Assembly (NCBI RefSeq): GCF_013466605.1
Contig: NZ_CP059162.1
Location: 186,001-250,000 of the forward strand
Origin: Pseudomonas chlororaphis subsp. aurantiaca
GTDB taxonomy: Bacteria > Pseudomonadota > Gammaproteobacteria > Pseudomonadales > Pseudomonadaceae
Reading direction: 5' to 3'
Length of the DNA: 64,000 bases
The position numbers and the translations under genes were made by a program. Positions 60,082 to 64,000 of the stretch are shown one piece after another (positions within the stretch are counted from its first letter, which is position 1; each line of letters begins with the position of its first letter). The notes under the pieces are model-generated. The model was not told the origin of the DNA and did not search any database. It was given only the letters and a program-made list of their open reading frames with translations.

Positions 60082-61266
60082 TCAGGTGGTGGCGGGGCGT
60101 AGCGAGTAGGTTTTCAGCTGGCTGGCGAAGTCGCGCAGCGATTGGATCCCGCTGGCTTCGGCTTCGTGGACCCAGTCCTTGATCGCCGCCAGCATGTCGT
60201 GGCCGTTGGAACTGGTCTTGGCCCAGATCTGTTGCAGCGCCAGGCGTTTTTCGTAGATCACTTTCAGGGCCTGGCTGTGTTCCAGCATGTTCTGGATGCG
60301 CGCATGGTGACGCTCTTCCAGCAGGCTGGTCTCCCGCGACAGCAGGCGCTTGGCGCGGTGGAACTGATGGCGCACCGAGTGATCGACCTTGTCCAGCTCC
60401 TGCTTGACCAGCGGCGCGATCACCAGCTTGCGGTACTGCGCCATGATCTGGAAACGGTTGTTGAGGATCGCCATCGCCGTGTCCATGTCCAGGTGGCCCT
60501 TGCCTTCGACCCGGTGGGCGATCGGCGCGACCCGCTGCACCTTGGCCAGGCGCAGGTAGCTGAACACCTTGATCCAGGCCCAGCCCAGGTCGAACTCCCA
60601 CTTCTTCACCGACAGCTTGGCCGAGTTGGGGTAGGTGTGATGGTTGTTGTGCAGCTCTTCGCCGCCGACCAGGATGCCCCAGGGCACCAGGTTGGTGGCC
60701 GCGTCGCGGCATTCGAAGTTGCGATAGCCGACCGCGTGGCCCAGGCCGTTGATCACCCCGGCGGCCCAGAACGGGATCCACATCATCTGGATTGCCCAGA
60801 TGGTGATGCCGATGGTGCCGAACAGCAGCAGGTCGATCACCGCCATCAGCGCCACGCCGCCCAGCTTGTAGCGCGAGTAGAGGTTGCGCTCGATCCAGTC
60901 GTCCGGGCAGTTCTTGCCGTAGATACGCAGGGTTTCCGGGTTTTTCGCCTCTTCGCGGTACAGCTCGGCGCCTTTGCGCAGCACCGTGGACAGGCCCTTG
61001 ATCACCGGGCTGTGGGGGTCGTCCGCGGTTTCGCATTTGGCGTGGTGCTTGCGGTGGATGGCGGTCCACTCGCGGGTGTTCTGCGCCGTGGTCAGCCACA
61101 GCCAGAAGCGGAAGAAATGTTTCAGGCCTGCGTTGAGCTCCAGGGAACGGTGGGCTGAATAGCGATGCAGGTAAACCGTGACCGCAACGATGGTCACGTG
61201 AGTCATTAACAGGGTGACTGCCACCAGTTGCCAGGCCGACAAGCCAAGAAAACCTTCGTACCACAT
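60082..61266 (-). CDS. desA: fatty-acid desaturase (DesA-type)
   Basis: A 394-residue membrane desaturase. The three His boxes are intact: HRYSAHR, HRKHH and HNNHH; hydrophobic pairs (WQLVAVTLLMTHVTIVAVTV; GVALMAVIDLLLFGTIGITI) anchor the enzyme. Family members put a delta-9 double bond into membrane lipid or acyl-CoA chains. The C-terminal about 130 residues form a charged helical tail (LLEERHHARIQNMLEHSQAL) longer than in basic family members. The start is set to ATG 61266 (MWYEGF). It is divergent from the PAS-GGDEF-EAL gene across 145 bp, as I recall for P. aeruginosa desA. Confidence 0.9.
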   Translation of the reverse strand: MWYEGFLGLSAWQLVAVTLLMTHVTIVAVTVYLHRYSAHRSLELNAGLKHFFRFWLWLTTAQNTREWTAIHRKHHAKCETADDPHSPVIKGLSTVLRKGAELYREEAKNPETLRIYGKNCPDDWIERNLYSRYKLGGVALMAVIDLLLFGTIGITIWAIQMMWIPFWAAGVINGLGHAVGYRNFECRDAATNLVPWGILVGGEELHNNHHTYPNSAKLSVKKWEFDLGWAWIKVFSYLRLAKVQRVAPIAHRVEGKGHLDMDTAMAILNNRFQIMAQYRKLVIAPLVKQELDKVDHSVRHQFHRAKRLLSRETSLLEERHHARIQNMLEHSQALKVIYEKRLALQQIWAKTSSNGHDMLAAIKDWVHEAEASGIQSLRDFASQLKTYSLRPATT

Positions 61267-61411
61267 AGGCTGTAGGGCCCTCGATAAAGAAAAAACAGCA
61301 GTCGCATTATCACCAAGCCTACAGAGAAAACCAGTCGCCCTTTCAGATAAGAGTGGCGAGATGTTTCTTCCTCTATAATCCCTAGCTTTCCGTAAGGACA
61401 TTGACGACCTT

Positions 61412-63331
61412 ATGTCGGTTTCTTCTCGCGACGCTTTGCGTGCAGCCCTGCTCTACCTCTTGCTATCTGTGTTGTGGTTGCAGTTCAGTGGTCATTTATT
61501 GAGCAGTTTCTTCGATGAGTCGAACGATCTGGCGCGCTGGCAACTGATCAACGGGTATCTCTGGGCCCTGGTCAGCGCGGTCCTGATTTTCATCGCGCGG
61601 GGCCGTCTGTTGCGTTTGCTGGGCGCCGACTCCTGGCTGCATCACCAGCGCGAGGACCGCGAGCGTCTGCGCCAGGCGGCCGCGGTGTTCGATTGCACCC
61701 GCGAAGGGGTGCTGGTCAGCGACCGCCGGGGCCAGATCGTCCATGTGAACCGCGCGTTCATCGAGATCACCGGCTATCAGCGCGACGAGGTGCTGGGCCG
61801 CCAGCCGAGCATGTTCAAGTCCGGGCACCACACGGCGGATTTCTACCAGGCCATGTTCGATTCGCTGAACGCCACGGGCGAGTGGAGCGGCGAGATCTGG
61901 AACCGGCGCAAATGCGGCGAGATCTACCCGCAGTGGCAGACCATCCGCGCCATCCGCGATGACGACGGCCAGCTCAGCCATTATGTCGCGGTGTTCTCCG
62001 ACATCAGCGCGATCAAGGATTCCGAGCACGAACTGGCCCACCTGGCGCACCACGACCCGCTGACCGACCTGCCCAATCGCCTGCTGTTCACCGACCGCGC
62101 CGAGCAGGCCCTGGCGTCGGCGCAGATCCACAAGCGCGGCTGCGCGCTGCTGATGGTCGACCTGGATCACTTCAAGATGATCAACGACAGCCTCGGGCAC
62201 AATGTCGGCGACCGCCTGCTCAAAGCCGTGGCCCAGCGCCTGCAGGGCATGTTCGGCCCGGGCATCACCCTGGCGCGGCTGGGCGGCGACGAGTTCGCGG
62301 TGCTGGTCGAGAGCTGCGCGCAGCCGGGGCAGGCCGCGGTGCTGGCGCAGCGCATCATCGACGGGGTGAAGCAGCCTTTCCTGATGGACGAGAATCAGCT
62401 GTTCATCAATACCAGCATCGGCATCAGCCTGTTTCCCAGCGATGCCCTGAGCGCCGAGCAACTGTTGCGCAATGCCGACACGGCCCTGTTCAAGGCCAAG
62501 AGCGCCGGGCGCGACAGTTACGCGCTGTACACCGAGGAACTGACGGCCCACGCCCAGCAACGGGTGGAGATTGCCTTCGAATTGCGCCGCGCCCTGGAGC
62601 AGCAGGAGCTGCGGGTGTTCTACCAGCCGGTACACGACCTCGCCAGCAGCCGTCTGGTCGGGGTCGAGGCGCTGGTGCGCTGGGAGCATCCGCAGCGTGG
62701 CCTGGTGCCGCCTGGCGAGTTCATTCCGATTGCCGAGCGCACCGGGCTGATCGCCGAGATCGATGCCTGGGTCATGCAGCAGGCCTGTCGGCAGATGTGC
62801 CAATGGCAGGCGGCCGGCATGGCGTTGTCCTTCGTCGCGGTGAACGTCTCCAGCCGGCTGTTCGCCCGCCGTGAGCTGTACCAGCAAGTGGCCCAGGTGC
62901 TGCACGATACCGGCCTCGACCCGGCCTACCTGGAGCTGGAAGTCACCGAAAGCGCGGTGATGGAAGACCCGGAAGTCGCCCTGGAGCAGATGCATCGCCT
63001 GCGCGAACTGGGGCTGCGCCTGGCCATCGACGACTTCGGCACCGGTTATTCCTCGCTGCTGCGGCTCAAGCGCCTGCCGGTGCAGAAGCTGAAGATCGAC
63101 CAGGGTTTTGTCGCCGGCCTGCCGTGGGACGAAGACGATGCGGCGATCTCCCGGGTGATCATCGCCCTGGCCCAGAGCATGGGCATGCAGGTGCACGCCG
63201 AAGGCATCGAGCAGGCGGAACAGGCGCGCTTCCTGCTCGACCAGGGTTGCGACCTGGGCCAGGGCTACTGGTTTGGCCGCCCGGTACCGGCGGCGCAACT
63301 GGAATGGGGCCGGGTGCTGCAGATCCACTGA
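61412..63331 (+). CDS. membrane PAS-GGDEF-EAL protein
   Basis: A 639-residue c-di-GMP enzyme. Two N-terminal helices (ALLYLLLSVLWLQFSGHLL; LINGYLWALVSAVLIFIA) form a membrane anchor; a PAS domain (about 90-205) is followed by GGDEF (LARLGGDEFAVL, consensus active site but with no RxxD before it) and EAL (GVEALVRWEHP, VTESAVMED, IDDFGTGYSSL, KLKIDQGF, EGIEQ), with the catalytic residues for phosphodiesterase activity present. Net activity cannot be predicted, but the complete EAL and missing I-site favour a phosphodiesterase. Its position between desA and oscA matches what I recall for PA0285 of P. aeruginosa. Confidence 0.93.
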   Translation: MSVSSRDALRAALLYLLLSVLWLQFSGHLLSSFFDESNDLARWQLINGYLWALVSAVLIFIARGRLLRLLGADSWLHHQREDRERLRQAAAVFDCTREGVLVSDRRGQIVHVNRAFIEITGYQRDEVLGRQPSMFKSGHHTADFYQAMFDSLNATGEWSGEIWNRRKCGEIYPQWQTIRAIRDDDGQLSHYVAVFSDISAIKDSEHELAHLAHHDPLTDLPNRLLFTDRAEQALASAQIHKRGCALLMVDLDHFKMINDSLGHNVGDRLLKAVAQRLQGMFGPGITLARLGGDEFAVLVESCAQPGQAAVLAQRIIDGVKQPFLMDENQLFINTSIGISLFPSDALSAEQLLRNADTALFKAKSAGRDSYALYTEELTAHAQQRVEIAFELRRALEQQELRVFYQPVHDLASSRLVGVEALVRWEHPQRGLVPPGEFIPIAERTGLIAEIDAWVMQQACRQMCQWQAAGMALSFVAVNVSSRLFARRELYQQVAQVLHDTGLDPAYLELEVTESAVMEDPEVALEQMHRLRELGLRLAIDDFGTGYSSLLRLKRLPVQKLKIDQGFVAGLPWDEDDAAISRVIIALAQSMGMQVHAEGIEQAEQARFLLDQGCDLGQGYWFGRPVPAAQLEWGRVLQIH

Positions 63332-63357
63332 TTGCCGGACTTGCATCGATTCCACCC

Positions 63358-63458
63358 TGTAGCCGCTGCCGCAGGCTGCGATCGGCCGGGACGGCCGTGA
63401 CGCTTGTGAGGACGTAGGAGGACCTGCGGTCCTATCGCAGCCTGCGGCAGCGGCTACA
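63358..63458. repeat. REPIN-like palindromic element 3
   Basis: A 101-bp element whose two ends are perfect 25-bp complements (63358-63382 and 63434-63458, starting TGTAGCCGCTGCCGCAGG). It is the most symmetrical of the three copies. It lies 27 bp after the PAS-GGDEF-EAL stop. The remaining gap to oscA, 63459-63630, is AT-rich and looks like a promoter region. Confidence 0.95.
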
Positions 63459-63526
63459 AGGTTTTCTGCCGTCTGAAGAGACGCAACCTCGTGTCAATTC
63501 AAATAATTTCTTTTGGTTATATAAAA

Positions 63527-63551
63527 ATTCTTAAATAGTATTTTTAAGAAT
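63527..63551 (+). promoter_or_regulatory. AT-rich palindrome in the oscA promoter region
   Basis: ATTCTTAAA (63527-63535) and TTTAAGAAT (63543-63551) form a perfect 9-bp inverted repeat with a 7-nt spacer, inside a stretch of very low GC (about 63495-63560) in an otherwise GC-rich genome. A sulfur-limitation regulator such as CysB is a reasonable candidate because oscA and sbp follow; there is no direct proof. Confidence 0.5.
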
Positions 63552-63630
63552 ATCTGCGCCTATCTACTATTGCCCTCACGCCGTAAGCAGTGCCGCCACT
63601 GCCAGGCACATCTCATTCAGGAGCAACACC

Positions 63631-63813
63631 ATGAGCGCATCTCTTCGTAGCGTTGACGGCCAGGACGAACAAACCATCTTGCGCGAGATTCAAAGCGCGT
63701 TGCGCGACCTGCGTTTCGGCGCGGTGGAAATCACCGTGCACAACGCCCAGGTCGTGCAGATCGAACGCAAGGAAAAATTCCGCCTGCAAAACCCTGGCAA
63801 CAAACCAAGCTGA
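63631..63813 (+). CDS. oscA: OscA-type small protein (DUF2292)
   Basis: A 60-residue protein of the DUF2292 family: EQTILREIQSALRDLRFGAV and EITVHNAQVVQIERKEKFRL are characteristic. In Pseudomonas oscA is needed for growth on organosulfur sources under chromate stress and is found upstream of the sulfate-binding protein gene sbp, as here. Molecular function unknown. CAGGAG lies before the ATG. Confidence 0.9.
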   Translation: MSASLRSVDGQDEQTILREIQSALRDLRFGAVEITVHNAQVVQIERKEKFRLQNPGNKPS

Positions 63814-63967
63814 ATTCCGCACTACCTCTCGCCGCGAGAGGCCCGACTGGACCACCGGAGGGCGTCATCCATGACCCCCAACCTCAACCCCAGCGTTCGC
63901 CCACGAATGCGGGCCTGATTCGCCATAAGAAAAATGCCAGCACATTAAAAAATTCGGGAGCTCCATC

Positions 63968-64000
63968 ATGTCGTCGATTCGCCGTTATGCCCTGGCCGCC
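63968..64000 (+). CDS. sbp: sulfate ABC transporter substrate-binding protein, 3' truncated by window
   Basis: Only the first eleven codons are visible (MSSIRRYALAA), the start of a signal peptide, with GGGAG upstream. Assignment to sbp rests on the oscA neighbour and on family synteny, not on the eleven residues alone. The 154-bp gap from oscA holds no further gene. Confidence 0.65.
   Translation, partial: MSSIRRYALAA

Overview
The window is a high-GC chromosomal segment typical of the Pseudomonas fluorescens group (P. protegens/P. chlororaphis-like). The evidence is pgaABCD, gabDT, a desA-type desaturase next to a PAS-GGDEF-EAL gene, oscA followed by the start of sbp, strong codon bias, and three copies of a Pseudomonas-type palindromic (REPIN-like) element. 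All assignments come from reading the sequence; no database search was run.

Layout. 1-2504: end of a tripartite multidrug pump (adaptor plus NodT-type outer-membrane factor). 2467-5351 (minus): a DUF3142 protein and a large periplasmic helical-repeat protein. 5593-24003: the most unusual region. It holds three adaptor-like proteins, one a fusion of an intramembrane zinc protease (M50) with a HlyD-type domain; a GNAT; a phage-tail-collar-like pair; a decayed glycosyltransferase; then a sulfotransferase, a 2229-residue LEPR/DUF4347 repeat protein, a TolC homologue, an APS kinase, an Asp/Asn beta-hydroxylase with a Nif11-like tail, and a second sulfotransferase. I read this as a candidate export and modification system for the giant protein: the APS kinase makes PAPS, the sulfotransferases use it, the hydroxylase adds hydroxyl groups, and M50-HlyD/TolC export the product. 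No ABC transporter is present.

23969-32987: slipin/NfeD pair, YbaK, DUF2789, a ParE/RelE-type toxin-antitoxin pair with a palindromic operator, and a five-gene MarR-FUSC-DUF1656-HlyD-NodT efflux operon with 4-bp overlaps. 33080-42166: a membrane protein, a YdgA homologue and pgaABCD (PNAG biofilm polysaccharide). 42398-46980: a PEBP-like protein, a vWA lipoprotein with an ECF sigma factor and probable anti-sigma factor, and small conserved proteins.

46981-49414: a decayed accessory segment with a structured leader, a frameshifted small gene and a multiply broken AlbA_2-type gene, lying against tRNA-Arg(CCG). 49648-54057: an R-body (RebB) locus with a Crp/Fnr regulator, a sigma-70-like factor and a permuted NlpC/P60-like protein. 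54381-57336: gabDT. 57426-63331: a REC-HDOD regulator, a PAS-GGDEF cyclase, a fatty-acid desaturase and a PAS-GGDEF-EAL protein. 63358-64000: a REPIN, then oscA and the first codons of the sulfate-binding protein gene.
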